Origin: a virus
Reading direction: 5' to 3' (one strand)
DNA length: 27,606 nucleotides
IMG/VR virus record: IMGVR_UViG_3300042014_000110
Location: 1-27,606 of that record
The notes beneath the pieces are model-generated. The model saw only the letters and a list, made by a program, of their open reading frames with translations, searched no databases and had not been told where the DNA came from. How positions within the stretch are numbered: the stretch's first letter is position 1; each line of letters opens with the position of its first letter. Below are positions 6,566 through 12,150 of the stretch, one piece after another. The translations under genes and the position numbers were made by a program.

Positions 6566-6904
6566 TCAGTCGAGTAGCCCCAGCTCGGTGTCGGGCCGGC
6601 AGTGCGGGCACGGGGTGACGCCCTCGGTGATCGCACGCAGGGCCTGGTCGCGGGCGGCGCCCTTGCTGCGCTTGCCGGCCATGTGGCAGCCGCCGACATG
6701 CACGTACACGGGTACGGCGTCGCGGTTGAGGCCCTGCTCGATGAGCCAGTCCGGTGCGGGCGGCCGGGCCGCGAGTCTGCGCTGGCGTTCCTGCTCGCGA
6801 CGTTCCTCGTCTGCGATCCACCGCCGGGTGCGGTCGAGGTCTCCCTGCTGGACGCGTTCGAGGAAGCGGAGCAGTTGGAGGCGGGGCGGCGGACTGTCGT
6901 TCAC
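6566..6904 (-). CDS. DUF6233-family protein
   Basis: 112 residues from the start at 6904. The layout matches a protein family widespread in Streptomyces and usually called DUF6233. It has an N-terminal leucine-rich helix (RLQLLRFLERVQQGDLDRTRRW), an Arg/Glu-rich middle, PPAPDWLIEQGL, then VYVHVGGCHMAGKR and the C-terminal CPHCRPDTELGLLD with a Cys pair. The function is unknown. The conserved His and Cys residues may bind metal. It is a single gene convergent with ku and divergent from the 6968 operon. Confidence 0.85.
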   Translation of the reverse strand: MNDSPPPRLQLLRFLERVQQGDLDRTRRWIADEERREQERQRRLAARPPAPDWLIEQGLNRDAVPVYVHVGGCHMAGKRSKGAARDQALRAITEGVTPCPHCRPDTELGLLD

Positions 6905-6967
6905 GTGTTCGATTCTAGGGGCTAGGGTGGAAGGCGGCAGCGCGGGGCGAGCAGGAGAGGAGTAGCC

Positions 6968-7213
6968 ATGGTCAGTGACCTGGACCGACTCACCCTCCTC
7001 GGTATCGCCCCGGCCGTGCTGGAGCCCGCCCCCGCAGGCCCACTGCGCTACTCCGGCTACCAGTCCCGCATCAGTCCAGGCCCGTCACACCGTTCGTGCT
7101 CGGCGTGCGGGGCGCCGGCCGTAGCCACCCGCCGTATCGAGGTGGAGGGGCTGCGCTGGCTGGACTCGTGCCGGGACTGCATGCTCGACGCCGCGCGGGC
7201 GGGGGAGGCGTAG
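6968..7213 (+). CDS. Small two-Cys-pair (zinc-ribbon-like) protein
   Basis: 81 residues from ATG 6968 with a strong GGAGAGGAG site just upstream. The C-terminal half has CSACGAP and, about 20 residues later, CRDC, the spacing of a small zinc ribbon. The N-terminal 30 residues are hydrophobic and proline-containing without a clear signal. It is the first gene of a short operon (6968-7698), and the next start overlaps its stop by one base (TAGTG). Function is unknown. Confidence 0.65.
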   Translation: MVSDLDRLTLLGIAPAVLEPAPAGPLRYSGYQSRISPGPSHRSCSACGAPAVATRRIEVEGLRWLDSCRDCMLDAARAGEA

Positions 7214-7413
7214 TGGATGCCGCCGAGCGCTATCACCTCACTCTCACCTCCAGCGGGCGCGACGTGATGCACGGCTGGTGGGGGAGTGAGATCGTCGCCC
7301 GCCGGAAGTTCACGTCGTGGATCGGCGAGCACAGCGCCATGCCCGGCGCCAGGATCACCCTCGTCGACGAGGGGACGGGCGTCGTGTTGACGACCTGGCC
7401 GGACGAGGCGTAA
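7213..7413 (+). CDS. Small hypothetical protein
   Basis: 66 residues from GTG 7213, whose G is the last base of the previous TAG stop. The sequence is beta-rich (YHLTLTSSGRDV, EIVARRKFTSWIGE, ARITLVDEGTGVVLTTWP), like a compact barrel. The order is conserved enough to look like a real Streptomyces small protein, but I do not recognise the family. It is translationally coupled to the zinc-ribbon gene. Confidence 0.6.
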   Translation: MDAAERYHLTLTSSGRDVMHGWWGSEIVARRKFTSWIGEHSAMPGARITLVDEGTGVVLTTWPDEA

Positions 7414-7434
7414 GGCTCTGCCATCCTGGCGAGC

Positions 7435-7698
7435 ATGACGACCCAAATGGACCCAGACCCGCGCATCGGTGCCCTGATGGACCTCACCCAAGGGCTGATC
7501 CTGAAGTATGGGGAGCTCGCCTCGAACGTGGCCGCTCACCTTCCCGAGGAGGCGAGGGTGGAGCTGGTCGAGCACACGCAGACGCTGATGCGCGAGGCGC
7601 GGGACCGATATGAGGAGATCGCCTTCATGGGCTCGACCCCGCCCGTCGGCGAGTACCGCTTGTCGACGCGCCGTCGGATTGTCAGTGGCGGCTCGTAG
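7435..7698 (+). CDS. Small helical hypothetical protein
   Basis: 87 residues from ATG 7435. Most of the chain (about 10-62) is amphipathic helix (LILKYGELASNVAAHL, VELVEHTQTLMREARDRYEE), followed by a short basic tail. No known motif is seen. It follows the previous stop by 21 nt on the same strand and is the last gene before a terminator at 7750. Confidence 0.6.
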   Translation: MTTQMDPDPRIGALMDLTQGLILKYGELASNVAAHLPEEARVELVEHTQTLMREARDRYEEIAFMGSTPPVGEYRLSTRRRIVSGGS

Positions 7699-7749
7699 GC
7701 TGTCCGCACTGTTGTCCGTGCGCGCGCTGCGTGGGCGACTACTCGAATG

Positions 7750-7783
7750 ACGCCCTGCCCGGGGCAGCGCCCGGGTGGGGCGT
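7750..7783 (+). terminator. Terminator of the 6968-7698 operon
   Basis: ACGCCCTGCCCGGG and CCCGGGTGGGGCGT form a 14-bp stem with two wobble pairs and a 6-nt loop. It lies about 50 nt after the last stop. From 7784 to 7944 no gene or other clear element is seen. Confidence 0.7.
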
Positions 7784-7944
7784 CGCGCTGTCAGGCGCCG
7801 GCCGGGTGCCGGACGGTCCGCTTGAGCCCCATCTCGACGTCGAGGCGGGTCGCGGTCACGTCGTCGCGGGCGCTGTGGGCGGAGGGTGCGTTGGATCCGC
7901 AACGCCGCGTGTACGCGTGAACTGTTGTGGCGTTCCGTTGCGTG

Positions 7945-8241
7945 TTACGTGCTGGAGTTTTCCGGGGAGTCCTTGGTGTCTCGGCGGGGGGAGCGGCTGT
8001 GTCCTCGGGCGATCCCTGATACGCGTTCTGGTTTGACTCCGAGGTGGGGGGCCATCTCGGTGTAGCTCATGCCGTCCCGGTCGTGCAGGGTGCGGATGAC
8101 GTGCTGACGGCGCTCCCGTAGCCATTTTTGCAGGTCGGGTACTGCGTTGAGTGCTTCGCTTAGTGCTTTGGCCTGCTCGATGCTTTCGGTTCCCTCTGTG
8201 AGGGTGGCGAGGCTGGCGAATGGGTGGGGTGGGGTCTCCAT
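7945..8241 (-). CDS. Helix-turn-helix regulator
   Basis: 98 residues from ATG 8241 to TAA at 7945. The C-terminal half contains a helix-turn-helix: RQHVIRTLHDRDGMSYTEMA, then HLGVKPERVSGIARG, with a basic tail. The N-terminal half is a helix that may dimerise. It is divergent from the 8355 gene, and the 113-bp space between them holds three copies of one palindrome, so it is the obvious candidate repressor for that promoter. The pairing of protein and sites is inference. Confidence 0.75.
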   Translation of the reverse strand: METPPHPFASLATLTEGTESIEQAKALSEALNAVPDLQKWLRERRQHVIRTLHDRDGMSYTEMAPHLGVKPERVSGIARGHSRSPRRDTKDSPENSST

Positions 8242-8252
8242 GTGGTCATTCT

Positions 8253-8319
8253 AGTGGGTACCCCACAGCATTGGCTAGTGGGTACCCACTTGACAACATT
8301 AGTGGGTACCCACTACCTT
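8253..8319 (+). promoter_or_regulatory. Three-operator array with promoter
   Basis: AGTGGGTACCCACT occurs perfectly at 8277-8290 and 8301-8314, with a near copy (AGTGGGTACCCCAC) at 8253-8266. All three start exactly 24 bp apart. A consensus -35, TTGACA, lies at 8290-8295, and a -10 candidate TACCTT at 8314-8319 has an 18-bp spacer. The third operator fills the spacer and the second abuts the -35. The promoter reads toward the 8355 gene, and the array is positioned to repress it. Some 8242-8252 sequence may also serve the divergent regulator. Confidence 0.85.
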
Positions 8320-8354
8320 TGAGTCATCGAGACCACCACCGAGAGGAAAACCCG

Positions 8355-9002
8355 ATGACGAACACCACCACCACCGCCATCCGCGCCCTCGGCGTCACCG
8401 CACACCTGACCCCGATGACGGAAACCGAACTGGAGGACTGGACATTCGTCACCGACTACCTCCACGGCAGGGGACCCATCCGGGCCTACACCGTCACCCA
8501 CCCCGACAGAGGCGAGCTGGGCCTCATCCTCACCAAGGGCCGCGACTGCCACGCCGAATGGCTCAACCCCCAGGCCGGCGAGTACCTGTACGCCGGACGG
8601 GGCCGCACCCTCCAGTACGCATTGGCGGCCATCCTCAACGCCCACGAGTCCAACGGTCACCCGGTGACCCCCGCTATCGAACGAGAGGCCGCCGGGGCGC
8701 CCACCCCGAAGCCCCTCGCCCCCAAGGTCGTGGCCGAAGCCCACGCCGAAGAAGAAGCCGCTTCCGCTGTTCTCGCTGCATCGGCCGGCCGGGGCGTCAC
8801 CGGCGTCGTCTACCACGGTCGGCACGCCTCGCTGCAGCACGCGTGGCTCATCGCCACTCCGTGCGGCACAGCCGACGGGCGCTGCCCTTGCAGGGGCTTC
8901 GAACTCTTCAACCGGGCCGGGGTGGGTTTGGCCGAGCACGTGCGTGCCCGGCATCTTCAGGTGACACTCGACCAAGACCTCTGGCATGAGTTGGGAGTCT
9001 GA
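8355..9002 (+). CDS. Unknown protein with C-terminal Cys/His cluster, operator-controlled
   Basis: 215 residues from ATG 8355, with GAGAGG upstream. The N-terminal half (about 1-105) is a mixed domain containing TFVTDYLHGRGPIRAYTVTH. A Pro/Ala/Glu linker follows at about 110-145. The C-terminal 65 residues hold a Cys/His group (C-x7-C-x-C then EHVRARH), which could bind zinc. I do not recognise the family. It is the only gene under the triple-operator promoter and ends just before a long inverted repeat. The tight control suggests a product that is costly when constitutive, or a plasmid- or phage-type maintenance function; that is speculative. Confidence 0.7.
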   Translation: MTNTTTTAIRALGVTAHLTPMTETELEDWTFVTDYLHGRGPIRAYTVTHPDRGELGLILTKGRDCHAEWLNPQAGEYLYAGRGRTLQYALAAILNAHESNGHPVTPAIEREAAGAPTPKPLAPKVVAEAHAEEEAASAVLAASAGRGVTGVVYHGRHASLQHAWLIATPCGTADGRCPCRGFELFNRAGVGLAEHVRARHLQVTLDQDLWHELGV

Positions 9003-9048
9003 GATTCCCACGCCACGCCCCTCACGGCGGTCGGTGGCGGCGGGAGTT

Positions 9049-9092
9049 GCAGGTCAGCCAGGTTACCGGGGTCGGTAACCTGGCTGACCTGC
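9049..9092. repeat. Perfect 19-bp inverted repeat
   Basis: GCAGGTCAGCCAGGTTACC (9049-9067) is repeated in inverse orientation at 9074-9092 around a 6-nt loop (GGGGTC). It lies 46 nt after the 8355 gene, with only moderate GC and no T tract. It may be a terminator for that gene, or a protein-binding palindrome. Confidence 0.8.
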
Positions 9093-9169
9093 GGCGTTAA
9101 GGGCGAGAAGTGGCAGCGGATCGTGCCGACCCTTGGCGGGGCAGGAGGGTACGGCCACCCGCCGCACCC

Positions 9170-9349
9170 CTACGCGGCCTCCACGACTTCGGCTCGTTTC
9201 GCCGCCGCCCACTCCGCCACCAGCCGCTCATACTCCCGCCGCTGCTCATCCGACAACCGCACGCTGGGATCCCGCCACAGGGCGCGGATCTCCGCGTTCA
9301 CGGCCGCAGCAGACCGCGCCGGGCCCGCAGGCCGAGGAGTGGGGGACAT
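9170..9349 (-). CDS. Small helical hypothetical protein
   Basis: 59 residues from ATG 9349; longer starts at 9394 and 9424 are possible. The core AAVNAEIRALWRDP, then LSDEQRREYERLVAEWAAA, is a charged amphipathic helical pair that looks like a genuine protein. No ribosome-binding site is evident for the chosen start. The start codon overlaps that of a tiny plus-strand frame at 9348. Function is unknown. Confidence 0.55.
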   Translation of the reverse strand: MSPTPRPAGPARSAAAVNAEIRALWRDPSVRLSDEQRREYERLVAEWAAAKRAEVVEAA

Positions 9350-9464
9350 GCCCAACAGGGTAATCGGCAGGTCTGACAGCGGACTACGACTCATCGACGC
9401 CAGCCCCGCCGAAGCCGCCACCATCGCGGAGGCCTTGCTCCAGCGGACTCGCCAAGCGGCATGA
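9348..9464 (+). CDS. Possible 38-residue peptide
   Basis: ATG 9348 to TGA 9462-9464, with AGGAG at 9336-9340 as a ribosome-binding site. The peptide has basic and polar residues, then SPAEAATIAEALLQRT, a short helix. It lies 25 nt upstream of the 9490 gene on the same strand and could be its operon partner. The small size makes this tentative. Confidence 0.35.
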   Translation: MPNRVIGRSDSGLRLIDASPAEAATIAEALLQRTRQAA

Positions 9465-9489
9465 CGACCGACGTAACCGAGAAGGAAGG

Positions 9490-10158
9490 ATGACCTTGAA
9501 GAAGATAGATCTGACCGGGCAGCGGTTCGGCGAGCTGACCGTCATCGAAGAAGCCGAGCGGGGCGCCAACGGCCGCATCCGCTGGCTCTGCAAGTGCTCC
9601 TGTGGTGCTGACACCGTTAAGTACCCGAAGAACCTCAGGCTGGGTAGGGCCACTTCGTGCGGATGCACTGGCCGCAACGAGATCTTCAAAACGACGCACG
9701 CACAGGCGGGCACGCCCCTGTACCGGCGCTGGGCGGAAATGGTCAAGCGAACGACCAACCCGAACGGCGCGCGCTACGCCGATTACGGTGGTAGGGGCAT
9801 CACGGTTTGCCCCGAGTGGCGCCAGTCGTTCGAGGCGTTCGCCCGGGACATGGGTCCGACCTTCCAGCCGGGCTTGACTCTCGAACGCATCGACAACGAG
9901 CGCGGCTATGCCCCTGGGAACGTCAGGTGGGCAACGTACAGGGAGCAGGCCCGGAACACTCGCAGAAACCATCGAGTGCAGTTCCGTGGCCAGAACAGGA
10001 TCCTCGTCGAGTGGTGCGAGCTACTCGGCCTCAGCTACGGAGCGGTAAGGCAGCGGCTGTACCGTGGCTGGCCGACTGAGCGGGCTCTCACCACTGGCGC
10101 CGACCCGGAGGCGCTAGCCCGGCTCGTCGGTTCCGACGAGGACGGGCAGGCTGCCTGA
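9490..10158 (+). CDS. HNH/AP2-type homing-endonuclease-like DNA-binding protein
   Basis: 222 residues from ATG 9490; the ribosome-binding site GAAGGAAGG directly abuts it, so TTG 9496 is a possible real start. N-terminal region: GQRFGELTVIEE, then Cys-rich WLCKCSCG and SCGC. Middle: YRRWAEMVKRTTNP, YADYGGRGITVCPEW, LERIDNERGYAPGNVRWATYREQARN. The last block is the signature of a large group of phage proteins related to HNH homing endonucleases. A C-terminal helical part resembles a small helix-turn-helix (LVEWCELLGLSYGAVRQRL). It may nick DNA or only bind it. It stands alone in the accessory region. Confidence 0.75.
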   Translation: MTLKKIDLTGQRFGELTVIEEAERGANGRIRWLCKCSCGADTVKYPKNLRLGRATSCGCTGRNEIFKTTHAQAGTPLYRRWAEMVKRTTNPNGARYADYGGRGITVCPEWRQSFEAFARDMGPTFQPGLTLERIDNERGYAPGNVRWATYREQARNTRRNHRVQFRGQNRILVEWCELLGLSYGAVRQRLYRGWPTERALTTGADPEALARLVGSDEDGQAA

Positions 10159-10166
10159 GCGGCACG

Positions 10167-10451
10167 TCAGGGCCCTTGCCTGGGATCATCCGGGCGGGGC
10201 CCTTCTTGTGCCGCAGGCGCCTCCGGCAGTGGACTTGTGAACGTTCCGATGCCCGGCTCCATGTAGGCCAACCCCTCGTCGCGCAGCTTCTGCAGCACCT
10301 TCCGCGCCGTCATCTGCGAGATCCCGAACTGGGCACACACGTCAACCACAGAAGGCAGGCGTCCACCAGGCGGGTAGGTTCCGTCCGCGATGCGCTCCTC
10401 CATGACCGCGTACACCTGCCGCCACCTCGGGATATCCGGCTGCCAGTCCAT
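10167..10451 (-). CDS. Short GntR-family transcriptional regulator
   Basis: 94 residues from ATG 10451. An upstream in-frame extension to 10811 consists of low-complexity repeats and is unlikely to be translated. The winged helix is clear: WRQVYAVMEERIADGTYPPG, RLPSVVDVCAQFGISQMTARKVLQKL, then a wing ending MEPGIGTFT. Only the DNA-binding domain is present, with no effector domain, so it resembles the minimal GntR repressors of actinobacterial mobile elements. The repeats at 10500-10542 lie just upstream, as expected for autoregulation and control of the divergent gene. Confidence 0.85.
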   Translation of the reverse strand: MDWQPDIPRWRQVYAVMEERIADGTYPPGGRLPSVVDVCAQFGISQMTARKVLQKLRDEGLAYMEPGIGTFTSPLPEAPAAQEGPRPDDPRQGP

Positions 10452-10499
10452 GATCGAGACGCTAGGACCGCTATGCCCGATGGGCGAGACGGGCGAACG

Positions 10500-10542
10500 T
10501 ATCGGCCCTATCGCACCTATCGATCCTATCGCGCGCGTATCG
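10500..10542. promoter_or_regulatory. Five-copy TATCG repeat array upstream of the GntR gene
   Basis: TATCG occurs at 10500, 10509, 10518, 10527 and 10538, that is three 9-bp steps and one 11-bp step, mostly in the form TATCGnncC. The array lies in the space between the divergent GntR gene (start 10451) and the 10617 gene. It is a candidate operator or iteron cluster. Confidence 0.65.
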
Positions 10543-10616
10543 TGACCAGCAGGAAAAGCAACGCCTCCCGGACGCGGCGCAGCATCCGGGAGGCAGCCGA
10601 CGAGCGGAGCGTCGAC

Positions 10617-10853
10617 ATGGACGAACCTACCGACCCGGGCGGCGAGCCCGACAGCAGGCCGCCGGTCATAGCCGCTGCTACCCGGCTCAGCCCCCTCCAA
10701 GAGGCGTGGGGCGCCTACACCGGGCACGCCACCACCTGTGCCGGCTGTCGCGACATCGACCGCGGGCGCTGCACCACCGGAGAAGGGCTCTACCGCACGT
10801 ATCAGCAGCACGGCGAACAGGCCTATGAACGGCTGGCCGAACAGAAGCCGTGA
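10617..10853 (+). CDS. Small Cys-containing hypothetical protein
   Basis: 78 residues from ATG 10617 with a GGAG site upstream; GTG 10542 would extend it into the repeat array. The C-terminal half reads LQEAWGAYTGHATTCAGC, then RGRC and GLYRTY, a layout (C-x2-C, then C) often seen in small Streptomyces phage and plasmid proteins of unknown role. It is divergent from the GntR gene and may be its regulatory target. No further domain is seen. Confidence 0.6.
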   Translation: MDEPTDPGGEPDSRPPVIAAATRLSPLQEAWGAYTGHATTCAGCRDIDRGRCTTGEGLYRTYQQHGEQAYERLAEQKP

Positions 10854-10923
10854 AGCTCTGGCCAGGGCCTAACGCTTCGGTGATCTTCTGCGAAGAATCC
10901 GTGATGCCTGCACAGATATATGC

Positions 10924-10945
10924 GGCGTAAGCGTTCCCTTACTGC
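10924..10945. promoter_or_regulatory. Second site resembling the 1319-1345 palindrome
   Basis: GCGTAA, then GCGTTCCC, then TTAC and TGC: this shares the core CGTTCCCTTA and the flanking TAA/TTA inversion with the operator at 1319-1345, though its arms are imperfect. It lies between the 10617 gene and the end of the XRE gene. The gene it would control is unclear. Confidence 0.3.
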
Positions 10946-10979
10946 GGGTATCCGGTGTTGACTTCAGGTCAGCGCAGTA

Positions 10980-11231
10980 CTACCGCAGGAGGTCGGCGGC
11001 GTGTATCCCGAGAGCGCGGGCGATCCGCATCAGTGTGGACAGGCGGGCGTCGTTGGTCCCCGCTTCGATGTCCTGCAGGGTGGCGCGGGAGACGCCGGCG
11101 GCTAGGTAGAGGCGCTCCTGGGTCATGTTCCGGTGGAGGCGGGCGACGCGGATGCGGTCGCCGATCGCGCGCCTCTCGGTGAGGAGCCAGTGGCTGTCGG
11201 AGGGGTCGGGCTGGTCGGGCACTCGACACAC
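10980..11231 (-). CDS. XRE-family HTH regulator
   Basis: 83 residues from GTG 11231. A compact helix-turn-helix of the Cro/C1 type fills the protein: RRAIGDRIRVARLHRNMTQ, LYLAAGVSRATLQDIEAG, LSTLMRIARALGIHAADLL. There is no second domain. It is likely a DNA-binding repressor or a control protein of a mobile element. It is divergent from the 11469 gene, and a hairpin and a palindrome lie in the 237-bp space between them. Its target is not known. Confidence 0.85.
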   Translation of the reverse strand: MCRVPDQPDPSDSHWLLTERRAIGDRIRVARLHRNMTQERLYLAAGVSRATLQDIEAGTNDARLSTLMRIARALGIHAADLLR

Positions 11232-11296
11232 GCTCGACCTAGCATGATCGCCAGTCAGCCTGGAAAGGCAGGCATTTTCCGATCATGAGGTGTCCC

Positions 11297-11330
11297 AGCC
11301 CTGCGGGCGCATGGCATGTGCCGCAGGGCT
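11297..11330 (+). terminator. Hairpin in the divergent intergenic region
   Basis: AGCCCTGCGG (11297-11306) and CCGCAGGGCT (11321-11330) pair perfectly over 10 bp with a 14-nt loop. It lies upstream of both flanking genes, so it may be an attenuator-like or insulating element rather than an ordinary terminator. Confidence 0.5.
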
Positions 11331-11357
11331 AGAGGTACGGTGCAAAAACCGAACAGA

Positions 11358-11379
11358 TGTTCACCTAGATGGGTGAACA
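11358..11379. promoter_or_regulatory. Palindrome upstream of the 11469 gene
   Basis: TGTTCACC (11358-11365) and GGTGAACA (11372-11379) form a perfect inverted repeat with a 6-bp spacer, typical of an operator for a dimeric regulator. The XRE protein encoded at 10980-11231 is a candidate ligand. Confidence 0.55.
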
Positions 11380-11468
11380 ACGGCCAGCACGCGCTTCCTG
11401 TTGAACAACGCGGGAATCAGAGCAACCACCCCCACCCCCATCAGACGGCTGACGTAACGGGAGACGAG

Positions 11469-11705
11469 ATGGACCGCCAGCAGATCCTTGACCTCTATGA
11501 GTGGCGGCCGGGGATCTGCTTCCGGCATCCCGCCAGAGGCGAGATCTCGACGGCGCACGTGAAGACCATCCGCCCGCCGGCGGGCGGGATTCAGGATGTG
11601 CGGGCCTGCTCTGAGTGTGTCGTGCAGATGGAGGAGCAGCAGGCTGAAGCGGCGCATCGGCGCGGCGAGCGGTACCGGCCGGGAGGGCTGCCGGATGGCG
11701 CATAG
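11469..11705 (+). CDS. Small hypothetical protein with Cys pair
   Basis: 78 residues from ATG 11469 with GGGAG a few bases upstream. It contains YEWRPGICFRHPARGE near the N-terminus, then VRACSECVVQMEEQQAEA, and a basic tail. The three Cys and one His could coordinate one metal ion. I do not recognise the family. It stands alone, with a palindrome about 90 bp upstream. Confidence 0.55.
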   Translation: MDRQQILDLYEWRPGICFRHPARGEISTAHVKTIRPPAGGIQDVRACSECVVQMEEQQAEAAHRRGERYRPGGLPDGA

Positions 11706-11740
11706 CCCCAGTTCGCGAGGTCTGGCCGGGGCGCGTTTCC

Positions 11741-11792
11741 GGGGAGTTTCTGGGGAGCAGGGCGCTGCGATGGAGTGCCCGGGGAGATCCAC
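11741..11792. other. Candidate integrase arm-type sites, left cluster
   Basis: GGGGAG occurs at 11741-11746, 11752-11757 and 11781-11786. The first two are exactly 11 bp apart. The third begins a 12-mer (GGGGAGATCCAC) that is repeated at 12137-12148 beside the integrase gene. This pattern suits arm-type binding sites of a tyrosine integrase. Confidence 0.5.
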
Positions 11793-11848
11793 GATGAACG
11801 CGTGTGCCATTCAGTGTTCGGCTATGCATCGCTACGCGCGACTAAGTC

Positions 11849-12061
11849 ATGCAGGTCAGAGAGCCTTCTGTGATCGAGAGTGAGATCCGTGCAGGAGCCC
11901 GCCGGATGCGCAGACATACGGAGAACATCTGGCTGCGGACCAAGCGGTACAACGCCGCCGGCAAGGTCGCCTCCGGCACCGGTGGCGTCTGCTACCTCTA
12001 CTTCCCGGCGCACCTTTCCCCAGTTCAGAAGCGTGCACTGGCCTCTGTAGGCATCTGCTGA
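11849..12061 (+). CDS. Possible small basic protein near the att region
   Basis: 70 residues from ATG 11849, or 63 from GTG 11870. The sequence is basic at the start (RAGARRMRRHTENIWLRTKRY) and hydrophobic later (CYLYFPAH). A strong terminator begins 13 nt after the stop, which supports expression in this direction. No ribosome-binding site is convincing. It lies between the two clusters of arm-like repeats, so it may instead be part of a non-coding att region. Confidence 0.4.
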   Translation: MQVREPSVIESEIRAGARRMRRHTENIWLRTKRYNAAGKVASGTGGVCYLYFPAHLSPVQKRALASVGIC

Positions 12062-12073
12062 CAGCGCAGTAAA

Positions 12074-12100
12074 GCGCCCTCCCGATGGACGGGAGGGCGC
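12074..12100. terminator. Strong terminator between the small gene and integrase
   Basis: GCGCCCTCCCG (12074-12084) and CGGGAGGGCGC (12090-12100) form a perfect 11-bp stem with a 5-nt loop, followed by TCGCTTTTTC. It faces the plus strand. With the integrase ending at 12151 it may also act on the opposite transcript. Confidence 0.85.
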
Positions 12101-12125
12101 TCGCTTTTTCTTGATCAAAATTCGT

Positions 12126-12148
12126 GGGGAGCGCCTGGGGAGATCCAC
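12126..12148. other. Candidate integrase arm-type sites, right cluster
   Basis: GGGGAG at 12126-12131 and 12137-12142 again has an 11-bp step, as at 11741/11752. The second copy begins the shared 12-mer GGGGAGATCCAC. It lies 3 bp past the integrase stop codon, a normal place for attP. Confidence 0.5.
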
Positions 12149-12150
12149 TA

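Noticed and set aside
10452-10811. N-terminal extension of the GntR protein
   Set aside because: The extension encodes a Gly-Ile-x pattern only because of the 9-bp DNA repeats. The domain starts at ATG 10451.
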